DNA of 41,130 nucleotides from the IMG/VR virus record IMGVR_UViG_3300028391_000007, positions 1 through 41,130 of that record. One strand, written 5' to 3'. The notes below the pieces were generated by a model, which saw only the letters and a list, made by a program, of their open reading frames with translations, ran no database searches and was not told the origin of the DNA. Positions 15,201-23,429 of the stretch are shown here, one piece after another (within the stretch, counting starts at the first letter, position 1; each line of letters starts with the position of its first letter). This DNA comes from a virus. Both the position numbers and the translations under genes were made by a program.

Positions 15201-17240
15201 ATGAATTACTTTAAACAATTTATAAACGATATATTAACTGAGGTTTCGTATAGAACTAACGAAGGAGTTGTTAATCTAAAAAACAAAGACCATATAAGTA
15301 TCTTATCTGAGGTATTGGATGAGATGGAACTAACAGAAATTAAAAACGAATTAATTCGAAACCTTTTAGAAGCTGGTGAACAAACCTTAGACCCAGACCA
15401 AAAAGAAAAAGCTAAGAAAATGGGATTAGTTTGGAAAGGTAAAGGTTGGGGTAAAGAAGAAGATGATTTTGTATCTTATAATGTTGAAAAGGGTAAATTA
15501 GTTAAAGTTGATAGAGGTGGAGAAAGTGGTGGTGAAGAGGAAGCCCCAAAAACTTCTTTAAGTCCGGGTACTAAATCAGGTGATTCTTATATAGATTCAT
15601 TACCAGATGGAGACCCAGCAAAAAAAGCAGTAGCTACTGATACTAAAAAGTTTTCATCAGAAGATAATAAAAAATCATTAGATTCTTTTATAAAAAATGG
15701 ATTTTCTAAATCAAAGGGAGCTCCGGGTAGTGCAGGTTCTATGTTAAATGAAATATTCTCATCAACAGGAGCTACAAATGCATTAAATTCAAATAGTGAT
15801 TTTAATTTTGATGAAACATTAGATTCTATTATAAATGAATTAAAGGGAACTGGATTAGCTAAAGAAAACAAAAGTAATAATTTACCAACAGGTATAAAAA
15901 AATCAGAAGCTCAACCAATTGCTGAAAAATATGGTATTTCATTGGGTGAGGCTGGTAAATCTATAATTGCTGCTAGAGCAGCTAAAAGTAAACACAATCA
16001 CGTATCTAAAAATATAATAGAAAAGAATAATATTTCAAATTCAAAATCAGAACCCTTTTTTGGTGATAAAGATGGTATGATGGCTCAACAAACTATGGTA
16101 TCTTCTACAACTGGTAAGGTTTTCTTAGGTAATACAGAAGTAACTAAAGAAGAAGCTATTAAAATTATAAAAAGTGGAGGTGGTGGTGAAAACCCATCAG
16201 ATACAGCAATATTTATCTTAAATGAAGATACTGGTGATTTACATATGACTTTTTATTCAGATAAAGATAATGTAAGTGCTATTGTTGCTCAATCTTCATT
16301 AAAAGCTGAATTTAAGTTAAAAAAGAATGAAGTTGATAATTTGGTTGAGAATGGTAAATTATCTAATGAAGAATCTGAAATAGCTAAAAAAATAATGGAT
16401 GAATCTGAATCAAAGCATAGTGATTTAGAATCTCAATTAGATAATGTAACAGCAGGACCTGGAAAACATTTAAATACAATTGAATCGGATAGATTGGTTA
16501 AACTTTCTAAATCTCTATCAAAGGGAGCCGATCCTGAAAAATATTGGAATAATAACATAAAAAAGAAAATGTTAAAATCAACATCATCACAATATTTACC
16601 CGATGGTTCAGATACTCCTCCAAATGATGTTCAAATAATGAGAGCATTTATAAATTATGCTAATGATAATCCGGGTAATTTAACAAAAGATGAACAACGT
16701 ATTATATCTGATTTATCAAATCAAACCGATGGACCAAGAATTGGTGCAGAAATTGGAAAGATAAGAAAAGCTACAGTTGCAACTGATTTAGATACTATTA
16801 ATAAGTTAAATGATACCAAAATTATGGTTAATGGTAAGGAAGTTGGATTAGGTAATTTATTAGAAGCAGAATCAGTAGCAGAAAAACTTCACTTAGGGAT
16901 GATGTTTGGAGGTGAAGGAGTATTCCAAGATTCAGATGCATTTTATCAAGAAAGTGGTGGTGTTAAAGTAGATAAAGAATCACTAGAAAATTGTTTACCT
17001 TTTGAAAACAAAGATGATATGATTGTTAATTTTGAAGTTGGTGAAGAAAAAGAACAAATTCAAAGAGGAGGTACAAATATAACAGGTGGTTCTAAGATTA
17101 TATATGCCGTAACAAAAGATGGTAAGAAATATGCTATGGGTGAAAAGAAACAACGTTCAAAAATGGGTGTTTTGGGTAAATTAGCAACTGTCTACAACTA
17201 TCATCCTGATTTACAAAAGTGTTTAAAATCCAAGTCTTAA
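15201..17240 (+). CDS. Large hydrophilic protein of unknown function (679 aa), probable virion protein
   Basis: The start follows a purine-rich AGGAAG sequence 12 bases upstream. The protein is very rich in Lys, Ser, Asp, Glu and Asn, with no signal peptide or membrane segment. Visible pieces are an N-terminal helical part (MNYFKQFINDILTEVSY), a KKMGLVWKGKGWGKEEDDFV segment (near residues 75-95), a Ser/Gly/Asp-rich linker, a long charged helical middle, and a compact end with MMFGGEGVFQDSDAFYQESG and GKKYAMGEKKQRSKMG. I do not recognise a family. It lies among late genes behind a late-type element. An internal (ejected) or structural virion protein is a reasonable guess but unproven. Confidence 0.6.
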   Translation: MNYFKQFINDILTEVSYRTNEGVVNLKNKDHISILSEVLDEMELTEIKNELIRNLLEAGEQTLDPDQKEKAKKMGLVWKGKGWGKEEDDFVSYNVEKGKLVKVDRGGESGGEEEAPKTSLSPGTKSGDSYIDSLPDGDPAKKAVATDTKKFSSEDNKKSLDSFIKNGFSKSKGAPGSAGSMLNEIFSSTGATNALNSNSDFNFDETLDSIINELKGTGLAKENKSNNLPTGIKKSEAQPIAEKYGISLGEAGKSIIAARAAKSKHNHVSKNIIEKNNISNSKSEPFFGDKDGMMAQQTMVSSTTGKVFLGNTEVTKEEAIKIIKSGGGGENPSDTAIFILNEDTGDLHMTFYSDKDNVSAIVAQSSLKAEFKLKKNEVDNLVENGKLSNEESEIAKKIMDESESKHSDLESQLDNVTAGPGKHLNTIESDRLVKLSKSLSKGADPEKYWNNNIKKKMLKSTSSQYLPDGSDTPPNDVQIMRAFINYANDNPGNLTKDEQRIISDLSNQTDGPRIGAEIGKIRKATVATDLDTINKLNDTKIMVNGKEVGLGNLLEAESVAEKLHLGMMFGGEGVFQDSDAFYQESGGVKVDKESLENCLPFENKDDMIVNFEVGEEKEQIQRGGTNITGGSKIIYAVTKDGKKYAMGEKKQRSKMGVLGKLATVYNYHPDLQKCLKSKS

Positions 17241-17263
17241 TAATTAACGCTAAAAATATTATA

Positions 17264-17282
17264 TTATATTTATAGGTGATTG
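17264..17282 (+). promoter_or_regulatory. Possible late promoter element, long form (second copy)
   Basis: Identical over 19 bases to 2145-2163. It sits in a 62-base gap 20 bases before the start at 17303 and probably drives the lysin/adhesin/halogenase block. Confidence 0.4.
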
Positions 17283-17302
17283 ATTAATATATAAAAAAAT
17301 TT

Positions 17303-17704
17303 ATGAAAACACAATTATTGTGTACATTTACTTCAAAGGATGGGTTACAAAAGACTCTGCAGGATATCAGAGAGACTTATGTGATAGTGTATAACTATAT
17401 CTATATCTTACAAAATAAGTCAAACTTAGATGAACTTTACGTTACCTATAATATTAATACGGAGTTCAAACCACCACAACCTTTAGAAGATACAATACTA
17501 ATACACAGAAAAAAAGAATCAAATACTTTATACACCATTAACGCATTAAACCAATTAGTGAGAGAAGAAAATGGTGGTGTATTAGATAAGACATTTGTAA
17601 TAGACTGGCAAAAATTTAGAAATTCAATAATACTTACAAATACTGAGGGTACGAAACGTATTCAGACTCGTATCTTTGAGGTTATAGAATTTAATCAAAA
17701 ATAA
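17303..17704 (+). CDS. Hypothetical protein (133 aa)
   Basis: A soluble mixed alpha/beta protein of 133 residues, with an N-terminal strand (MKTQLLCTFTSKDGL), a helical DIRETYVIVYNYIYILQN segment and a C-terminal KRIQTRIFEVIEFNQK strand. Nothing in it identifies a function. It is the first gene after the long late-type element and lies 10 bases before the transpeptidase-like gene, so it may take part in assembly or lysis. Confidence 0.6.
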   Translation: MKTQLLCTFTSKDGLQKTLQDIRETYVIVYNYIYILQNKSNLDELYVTYNINTEFKPPQPLEDTILIHRKKESNTLYTINALNQLVREENGGVLDKTFVIDWQKFRNSIILTNTEGTKRIQTRIFEVIEFNQK

Positions 17705-17714
17705 AAAATAACAA

Positions 17715-18326
17715 ATGGGAAAATTCACAAGAGAACAAATCGAAGAAGCATTAAATTGTAATGGGTATAAATACTTTACAAGTGATAAAGGATATGATGT
17801 TAACATTGTTGGTATCAGAAATTCAGACACATATGGTGAAGTAACAAATAAATTTGATGATACTCTCACGATATCCTACAAAGATTCAGATGGGAAGTGG
17901 ATTTACAACGAATATAAAGCAACAACTGATCCTGGTTCACATTGGGAAAAGAACTTGTTGAACAAAGATGGTGTTGCAATTCTTAAACCAGGTCAATACA
18001 GAGGTTCTCATAAAATTGGATTACACCAAGGTAAATATGAGGCACTAAGACAACAAAAACCTGTTAAGGTTTATAGAGATAATAACAAAGATGGTAAATA
18101 TGATATGATTGAAGAAAATGTACATGAAGGTATATTTGGAATCAATATTCATAAAGCTGGAAAGTTTGTAAATGGTTCAACTCAGATTGATAAATGGTCT
18201 GCAGGTTGCCAAGTATTCTCTAAAGAATCGGATTTCAACGAATTTATGGAAATTTGTAGAAAGGCTAGAGATATATGGGGAAATTCTTTCACATATACGT
18301 TGATAGAATCCAACGATATTTCGTAA
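17715..18326 (+). CDS. L,D-transpeptidase-like (YkuD-type) peptidoglycan enzyme, putative endolysin
   Basis: 203 residues. The core pattern GINIHKAG (H146) followed by DKWSAGCQVF (S162, C165) matches the HxnSxGC catalytic signature of L,D-transpeptidases, in which the Cys is the nucleophile. An upstream segment, GSHKIGLHQGKYEALRQQ then KVYRDNNKDG, is shared by a phage group of such proteins. There is no signal peptide, so export would need a holin or delivery in the virion. In phages these domains probably act as peptidoglycan hydrolases (L,D-carboxypeptidase/endopeptidase) rather than cross-linkers. It is the only lysin candidate in the window. The domain call is good; the direction of the reaction is not known. 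Confidence 0.7.
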   Translation: MGKFTREQIEEALNCNGYKYFTSDKGYDVNIVGIRNSDTYGEVTNKFDDTLTISYKDSDGKWIYNEYKATTDPGSHWEKNLLNKDGVAILKPGQYRGSHKIGLHQGKYEALRQQKPVKVYRDNNKDGKYDMIEENVHEGIFGINIHKAGKFVNGSTQIDKWSAGCQVFSKESDFNEFMEICRKARDIWGNSFTYTLIESNDIS

Positions 18327-18340
18327 AAAAATAAAAAGTT

Positions 18341-18889
18341 ATGACACTTACACTTTCTGGTACAATAGCGGCAGGTAATATAAGCCAAGAATTTGGTAGA
18401 GCATACTCTAGCTATATGTCTATTTGGCATGCAAGAAATGGTAGGTATGGTGCTATCAATGGTCAATCGGCAAGACATCCTACAAATGGAATTTCCAAAG
18501 CTAATAATGGATATGCATATTCTGATTGGTATGGATATAGACATAATGCAGTAAGTGCTACAATAAATCTTTTTCAATCCGAAAGAAGAGCTGATGCGGA
18601 TACTAGAGCTTGGGAATTTAGATACAATGGAACAGCTTTAGGTCAAAGTTGGCAATGGGGAACCACAAATATACGTGGTTGGCTTCGTATTCCATTTGGT
18701 AATAGAATGGATGTTTATTTTGATAATAGTATTAGTTGGGGTTCATCTTGGACAACTGCCTTTAGAGCTATATATTCAAATCAAAGAGGATGGTTGTTGC
18801 GTGTTAATGAAGCTGCAAGAACTTATAGAAATTATACTAATTTATTTGTTCAATCATCTGAAAATATTAGTATTTATAATCAAAGTTAA
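18341..18889 (+). CDS. Aromatic-rich adhesin/fibre-tip-like virion protein
   Basis: 182 residues. The N-terminus (LSGTIAAGNISQEFGR then MSIWHARNGRYGAING and a YSDWYGYRH element) follows a pattern common in short phage tail-fibre or receptor-binding modules, roughly 'GTI..s.I..EfG ... iSl ... dwyGY'. The rest is Trp, Tyr, Arg, Gly and Asn rich; I count 9 Trp and more than 10 Tyr. No membrane segment or signal peptide. Located among late genes, 565 bases before a halogenase gene, it is a candidate surface protein and a possible substrate of that enzyme; the latter is speculation. Confidence 0.55.
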   Translation: MTLTLSGTIAAGNISQEFGRAYSSYMSIWHARNGRYGAINGQSARHPTNGISKANNGYAYSDWYGYRHNAVSATINLFQSERRADADTRAWEFRYNGTALGQSWQWGTTNIRGWLRIPFGNRMDVYFDNSISWGSSWTTAFRAIYSNQRGWLLRVNEAARTYRNYTNLFVQSSENISIYNQS

Positions 18890-18900
18890 AAAAAGTTATT

Positions 18901-19149
18901 ATGGCAAATCATTATTTTAAAGAAAGAGATTCTTATTTTAAGTTAGTAGATGAAACACATGAGGTAATTTGTGTAACTACTAATTTTACAAATAAATGCA
19001 TAGCTATAAGTTTTGATAACGATGGTGGATATGAAAATATGAGAGATACATATATAGGTGGTGATGTGCCTGGTGTTGAACTTATATCTGAAGAACTCTT
19101 TGAGGCAAAGAGAGATGAGGTAAAAGATTACATAATTGAAAATCTATAA
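18901..19149 (+). CDS. Small protein, paralogue 1 of a tandem pair (82 aa)
   Basis: This protein and the next share a common plan. Here it is MANHYFKERDSYFKLVDE, then YENMRDTYI, then ISEELFEAKRDEVKDYIIENL. It is acidic and soluble, with no known motif. It lies 11 bases after the adhesin-like gene and 2 bases before its paralogue, so the four genes from 18341 to 20987 form one unit. Function unknown; a small partner or chaperone of a neighbouring virion protein is conceivable. Confidence 0.6.
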   Translation: MANHYFKERDSYFKLVDETHEVICVTTNFTNKCIAISFDNDGGYENMRDTYIGGDVPGVELISEELFEAKRDEVKDYIIENL

Positions 19150-19151
19150 AA

Positions 19152-19454
19152 ATGGGTAATTGGTTTGTAAAATCTTTTGATAACTACTTTAAATTTATAG
19201 ATGAAGATTCATCTATGATAGTACTAACATCAGGTAGTTTAAATGAAAGTGGTAGTGTAGATAATGTAATTTCTTACAATTTTTTATCTGAGAGTGTACC
19301 TAAATATGAAAATATTAGAGACTCTTTCATATCATCATCATTTTTTACATCATCATATACGGGTTCATCTGAACCAATACCACAAATTATTAGTGAATCC
19401 CTTTGGGAAGAAAAGAAAACAGAATTAAAAAGTTATATAATAAACAGTTTATAA
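19152..19454 (+). CDS. Small protein, paralogue 2 of a tandem pair (100 aa)
   Basis: It repeats the plan of the preceding gene: MGNWFVKSFDNYFKFIDE, then YENIRDSFI, then ISESLWEEKKTELKSYIINSL. It is longer by a Ser-rich insertion of about 18 residues in the middle (SSSFFTSSYTGSSEP). The two probably arose by tandem duplication and diverged a good deal. The stop codon directly abuts the ATG of the halogenase gene (19455), implying coupled translation. Confidence 0.6.
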   Translation: MGNWFVKSFDNYFKFIDEDSSMIVLTSGSLNESGSVDNVISYNFLSESVPKYENIRDSFISSSFFTSSYTGSSEPIPQIISESLWEEKKTELKSYIINSL

Positions 19455-20987
19455 ATGAAAATAGTTATAGCGGGTGGAGGAACTGCTGGTTGGTTATCAG
19501 CATTATTCCTAGCCAAACAAAATCTACATAGAGATGAACCAGCATACGATATCACTGTAATAGAAAGTGAAGATATTCCTATAATCGGAGCTGGAGAAGG
19601 TTCAACTGGAGTACTACAAAAAGTACTTTTATCAACACTAACACAATTAGAAGGATTTGGAGAGCAAGAGTTTTTCCAACATTGTAATACTACATTTAAA
19701 TTAGGAATTGATTGTATAGATTGGAATGGAGTAGGTGATAGATTCTTTGAATCGTTATCTGGAACACAAACTTCATTATGGCCATTGGATAGAGATTTTA
19801 CCCTTTGTTCAAAATATGGAGTAGCTGCAGAATCTAGTCCTAACAAATATCTTTGGGAAAAAAATCTAACACCATTTTTAAAAGCCGAAAGTAGTGATAA
19901 TTACGAAACTGGATATGCGTATCACTTTGATGCACATAAAGTTGGTGAATGGTTCAAAAAGATTGCATTAGAAAATGGAATCAAACTTCAAACAGGTACA
20001 ATAACTAATACAAATCTAAATCCTAAAAATGGTGAATTACAAAAGGTAATTTTAAAAGATGGAACTGAAATAGAATCTGATTTTTGGATTGATTGTACTG
20101 GATTCAATAGAGTACTAAGTAATGCAGTAGGTGCAGAGTGGGTTTCATACTCAGAATACCTTCCAATTAATTCAGCATTAGTTTATACACATCAATATGA
20201 AGAAAATGAACAAATTCCAAATGTAACAACCGCATGGGCAATGCCAAATGGTTGGATGTGGCAAATACCAACACAAGAAAGATTAGGATGTGGATATTGT
20301 TATTCTGATAAGTTTGTATCTGAGGAACAAGCCCTAAAAGAAATGCAAGAAATAACTGGTAGAAAGATTGAACCACTTAGAAATATAAAGTTCGATAGTG
20401 GTAGGTTGAAAGAAGTTTGGAAAAAGAATGTACTTTCAATAGGATTATCATCTTCCTTCTTAGAACCATTAGAAGCAACATCAATACATTCATCAATTAT
20501 TCAGTTAGTAGAATTAACACAACATCACTTATCTCCTTATAAAGAAGATATGATGAGAGAATCAAACATCAAAGCAAATAACGAACACTTCAATATGATG
20601 TTAGATGAATTTAGAGCGTTGATTCAAATTCACTATATCACAAAACGAAATGATACACCATTTTGGAAATATGTACACAATGACTTGAAAAGAGACCCAT
20701 TAGTTGAGAGTATTTTAGAAGTGTGTAAATGGAGAGTTCCAAACGCTAATGATTTTCCACATTACAATGGTTCAGCTGGTTGGGGTGTGTTTAATTGGAT
20801 ATTGGCAGGTAATGATTTAATTAGTAAAGAGGTATTAGATAAATCCTTACATACTCATAATTTTGAAAAATCATCTGAACAAATTTATAAACATATGGTA
20901 AAACAGTATACATTTGATAGTAAACAACACTTTCCACATACTGATTTTATCAAATGGACAAAAGATTTTGCAAAAAATCCAAAATAA
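19455..20987 (+). CDS. Flavin-dependent (tryptophan-type) halogenase
   Basis: 510 residues, the usual family length. N-terminal FAD-binding GGGTAGW (residues 7-13), GAGEGSTG (45-52), FKLGIDCIDW with the catalytic Lys (K82, PrnA K79 position), the hallmark WMWQIP (267-272), and SSSFLEPLEATSIH with E340 at the PrnA E346 position. The residue after E340, Ser in PrnA's halide site, is Ala here. Enzymes of this class use FADH2 and O2 to make hypohalous acid and halogenate aromatic rings. A phage relative, VirX1 of cyanophage Syn10, is known and prefers iodide. No flavin reductase is encoded in the window, so a host enzyme would supply FADH2. It is the last gene of a late-type unit beside Trp/Tyr-rich virion-type proteins. 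Confidence 0.9.
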   Translation: MKIVIAGGGTAGWLSALFLAKQNLHRDEPAYDITVIESEDIPIIGAGEGSTGVLQKVLLSTLTQLEGFGEQEFFQHCNTTFKLGIDCIDWNGVGDRFFESLSGTQTSLWPLDRDFTLCSKYGVAAESSPNKYLWEKNLTPFLKAESSDNYETGYAYHFDAHKVGEWFKKIALENGIKLQTGTITNTNLNPKNGELQKVILKDGTEIESDFWIDCTGFNRVLSNAVGAEWVSYSEYLPINSALVYTHQYEENEQIPNVTTAWAMPNGWMWQIPTQERLGCGYCYSDKFVSEEQALKEMQEITGRKIEPLRNIKFDSGRLKEVWKKNVLSIGLSSSFLEPLEATSIHSSIIQLVELTQHHLSPYKEDMMRESNIKANNEHFNMMLDEFRALIQIHYITKRNDTPFWKYVHNDLKRDPLVESILEVCKWRVPNANDFPHYNGSAGWGVFNWILAGNDLISKEVLDKSLHTHNFEKSSEQIYKHMVKQYTFDSKQHFPHTDFIKWTKDFAKNPK

Positions 20988-20988
20988 A

Positions 20989-21020
20989 TTTGGTAATCTC
21001 AAAATAATTTCTTATATTTG
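20989..21020 (+). promoter_or_regulatory. Bacteroidetes-type promoter, first of two before gp32
   Basis: TTTG 20989-20992, 20-base spacer, TATATTTG 21013-21020. It begins 1 base after the halogenase stop codon. Confidence 0.75.
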
Positions 21021-21068
21021 TATCAACAAATGAGAAAAATCAGCGTTTCAAAAAAAAATCAAAAAACA

Positions 21069-21100
21069 TTTGGAATTGTTAAAAACTTTTCGTATATTTG
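21069..21100 (+). promoter_or_regulatory. Bacteroidetes-type promoter, second of two before gp32
   Basis: TTTG 21069-21072, 20-base spacer, TATATTTG 21093-21100. Two promoters 80 bases apart suggest strong or staged expression of the single-strand binding protein. Confidence 0.75.
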
Positions 21101-21119
21101 TATAAATAAATGGAGATAG

Positions 21120-21142
21120 ACCCTCTTAAAATTGGGTTTTTT
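21120..21142 (+). terminator. Weak terminator-like hairpin in the gp32 leader
   Basis: ACCC (21120-21123) can pair with GGGT (21134-21137), followed by a T run to 21142. The stem is only 4 bp and lies between the promoters and the gene, so it may attenuate rather than end transcription. Confidence 0.3.
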
Positions 21143-21152
21143 GATATTTATA
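21143..21152 (+). promoter_or_regulatory. Possible late-type element GATATTTATA before gp32
   Basis: Carries the ATATTTATA core used before virion genes and lies after the weak hairpin, 68 bases before the gp32 start. It could add late transcription of this gene. Confidence 0.3.
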
Positions 21153-21220
21153 TAAGGTGTAGGAAAGACACCAAAATAAAACCTAAATAATAAATAATAA
21201 ACCTTTAAAATTTAAAAATT

Positions 21221-22045
21221 ATGGCACTGGATTTAAGCGCAATCAGAGGTAGACTGAACAAACTACAAAACACTTCAAACAGAACATCTAACCTATGGAA
21301 ACCCACACCTGGTAAACACCAAGTGAGAATCGTTCCTTACAAATTCTCTCCTGAGAATCCTTTTATTGAATTATTCTTCCATTACAACATCAACAACAAA
21401 ACGTATTTGTCTCCTTCTTCTTTTGGAAGACCAGACCCTATCGTTGAGTTCGCTGAAAAGTTGAAAAGAATGGGTGATAAAGAAGATTGGAAAGCAGCTA
21501 AGAAGATGGAACCGAAATTAAGAACTTTTGTACCTGTACTTGTAAGAGGAGAGGAATCAGAAGGAGTTAAGTTCTGGGGATTCGGAAAAACTGTCTACCA
21601 AGAAATCTTAGGTTATATTGCTGATCCTGATTATGGAGATATTACTGACCCTACTAATGGTAGAGATATTACTATCGAATATACATCAGCTGAAGATGCA
21701 GGAACTTCTTATCCTGTAACTACTATCCGTGTTAAACCTAATGTAACTCCATTAGGGGAAGATGCAACGGCAAATCAAAACTTTATGGAAACTCAAAGTA
21801 ACATTACTGATATCTATTCAGAATTATCTTACGATGAGTTGAAATCAGTATTAGAAGGTTGGTTAAACCCAACAGCTGAAGAAGCTGAAGAGAGTGTTTC
21901 ACAACAAACTCTAGCAACTCCATCAGCACCGAAAACTGAAGCTAAAGCAGCACCAGCTGCAGCACCTTCAAACGCGGTAAGTACTGAAGAGAAAAAGAAA
22001 ATGGATGATGTTGCATCAGCATTTGATGATTTGTTTAACGGATAA
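21221..22045 (+). CDS. 32: Single-stranded DNA-binding protein (T4 gp32-like)
   Basis: 274 residues (T4 gp32: 301). A basic N-terminus (IRGRLNKLQNTSNRTSNLW) corresponds to the self-association region, followed by an OB-fold core with GKHQVRIVPYKFSPENPFIE, then a Pro/Ala linker and the acidic tail DDVASAFDDLFNG that recruits replication partners. It coats single-stranded DNA at the fork and during recombination, working with UvsX, gp43 and gp41, all encoded nearby. The T4 zinc site (one His, three Cys) is absent: the matching region reads HYNINNKTYLSPSSFGRPDP and I see no Cys in the protein. Confidence 0.92.
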   Translation: MALDLSAIRGRLNKLQNTSNRTSNLWKPTPGKHQVRIVPYKFSPENPFIELFFHYNINNKTYLSPSSFGRPDPIVEFAEKLKRMGDKEDWKAAKKMEPKLRTFVPVLVRGEESEGVKFWGFGKTVYQEILGYIADPDYGDITDPTNGRDITIEYTSAEDAGTSYPVTTIRVKPNVTPLGEDATANQNFMETQSNITDIYSELSYDELKSVLEGWLNPTAEEAEESVSQQTLATPSAPKTEAKAAPAAAPSNAVSTEEKKKMDDVASAFDDLFNG

Positions 22046-22055
22046 TATATAATAA

Positions 22056-23177
22056 ATGGCAAAAAAAGAAATGGACTTAGCAGCGGAACTAGCTTCCGAG
22101 CTAAACAAAACAAACAAAGACCAGAAGGTTGCCTTCTTCTTAGGAGAGGATGATGCACCCACAAATGTGGATGGATGGATATCAACTGGATGTGCTATGT
22201 TGGATGTTGCCATTTCGAATCGCCCTTATGGTGGACTTCCTGTTGGAAGGATTACTGAAGTAACTGGTTTAGAACAAAGTGGAAAATCATTAGTATCTGC
22301 ACACCTCCTTGCTGAAACACAAAAGCAAGGTGGTGTTGCGGTTCTAATCGATACTGAAACTGCGGTAAGTAGAGAATTCTTAGAAGCAATTGGTGTAGAT
22401 GTAGCAAAGCTACTTTATGTATCAGCTGATTCAGTAGAACAAATTTTCGAATTTACCGAAACAATCATTGAAAAAGTAAGAACCACACAAAAGGATAAAT
22501 TAGTTACAATCGTAGTAGATTCAGTTGCAGCAGCTTCAACTAAGAATGAGTTAGCAGCTGATTATGGCAAAGATGGATATGCTACTGATAAAGCTATTAT
22601 TATCTCAAAAGCGATGAGAAAGATTACCAATCTAATTGGTAGGCAAAAAATTACCTTAGTATTCACTAATCAATTAAGACAAAAGATGAATGCTATGTTT
22701 GGTGACCCTTGGACTACTTCTGGAGGAAAAGCTCTTGCATTCCATGCATCAGTTAGACTTCGTTTGAAGAATATGGGACAAATCAAACAAAAGGTAAATG
22801 GTAAAGATAAAACCATTGGTATGAAAGTAAGATGTCAGGTTATCAAAAACCGAATGGGACCACCTCTTCGAGCAGCTGATTTCGAAATATTCTTTGATAG
22901 AGGAATCGATAACTTCGGTTCTTGGTTAGGAGTAATGAAAGAAAATAAGTTGTTGAAGCAAGCTGGTGCTTGGTACACTTACATTGATACGGATACTGGA
23001 GAAGAAATAAAGTTCCAATCTAAGGATTTTATTGATTTGATGGAAGATAGAGAAGATGTTAAAGAACAAATCTATAAAAAGATTTGTGAAGCAACTATCT
23101 TACAATACAAATCAGATTCAAAAGATATCGAAGCACATAAGTTAGATACTGAAGGTGCTGAAGTGGTAGAAGATTAA
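22056..23177 (+). CDS. uvsX: UvsX RecA-like recombinase
   Basis: 373 residues (T4 UvsX: 391). Walker A GLEQSGKS (71-78), Walker B-type TIVVDSVAA, and FTNQLRQKMNAMFGDPWTTS followed by GGKALAFHAS (DNA-binding loop region) are typical of phage RecA proteins. It catalyses ATP-dependent strand exchange for recombination-dependent replication and repair. It lies 10 bases after gp32, its functional partner. The C-terminus is acidic, as is common for RecA-type proteins. I see no UvsY or UvsW in the window. Confidence 0.93.
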   Translation: MAKKEMDLAAELASELNKTNKDQKVAFFLGEDDAPTNVDGWISTGCAMLDVAISNRPYGGLPVGRITEVTGLEQSGKSLVSAHLLAETQKQGGVAVLIDTETAVSREFLEAIGVDVAKLLYVSADSVEQIFEFTETIIEKVRTTQKDKLVTIVVDSVAAASTKNELAADYGKDGYATDKAIIISKAMRKITNLIGRQKITLVFTNQLRQKMNAMFGDPWTTSGGKALAFHASVRLRLKNMGQIKQKVNGKDKTIGMKVRCQVIKNRMGPPLRAADFEIFFDRGIDNFGSWLGVMKENKLLKQAGAWYTYIDTDTGEEIKFQSKDFIDLMEDREDVKEQIYKKICEATILQYKSDSKDIEAHKLDTEGAEVVED

Positions 23178-23192
23178 AAAAAATAATAAGTT

Positions 23193-23429
23193 ATGAGTAA
23201 ATTAAAAGAAATGTTAAAAGCATCTGCGCAAGCAGATAGAGCGAAAGCACTCCTTACTTTGGAGTTGTTGGAAAAGCATCCTGCTGGAATTGGAGACCAC
23301 TCAACTGGTGATTTCTATGAAAATGCAGAATCAGCATTACAAATGTTGGTAGATGCAAATGATAGATTAGAAACCATTGAAGAATATTTTGGTGGTGAAG
23401 GTATCACTTATACAACAACAACTACATAA
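23193..23429 (+). CDS. Small protein between uvsX and rnh (78 aa)
   Basis: 78 residues, helical (MSKLKEMLKASAQADRAKAL then LELLEKHPAGIGDHS), ending in a run of five Thr. Its last base overlaps the next gene (TAATG at 23427-23431), so translation is coupled to the nuclease gene. The start follows an AATAAGTT leader seen before other genes here. No family was recognised; the place where T4 encodes recombination mediators is suggestive but there is no sequence support for UvsY. Confidence 0.6.
   Translation: MSKLKEMLKASAQADRAKALLTLELLEKHPAGIGDHSTGDFYENAESALQMLVDANDRLETIEEYFGGEGITYTTTTT

Noticed and set aside
21030-21119. 29-aa ORF in the gp32 leader
   Set aside because: It runs through the second promoter, has no supporting leader and ends before the weak hairpin; most likely chance.
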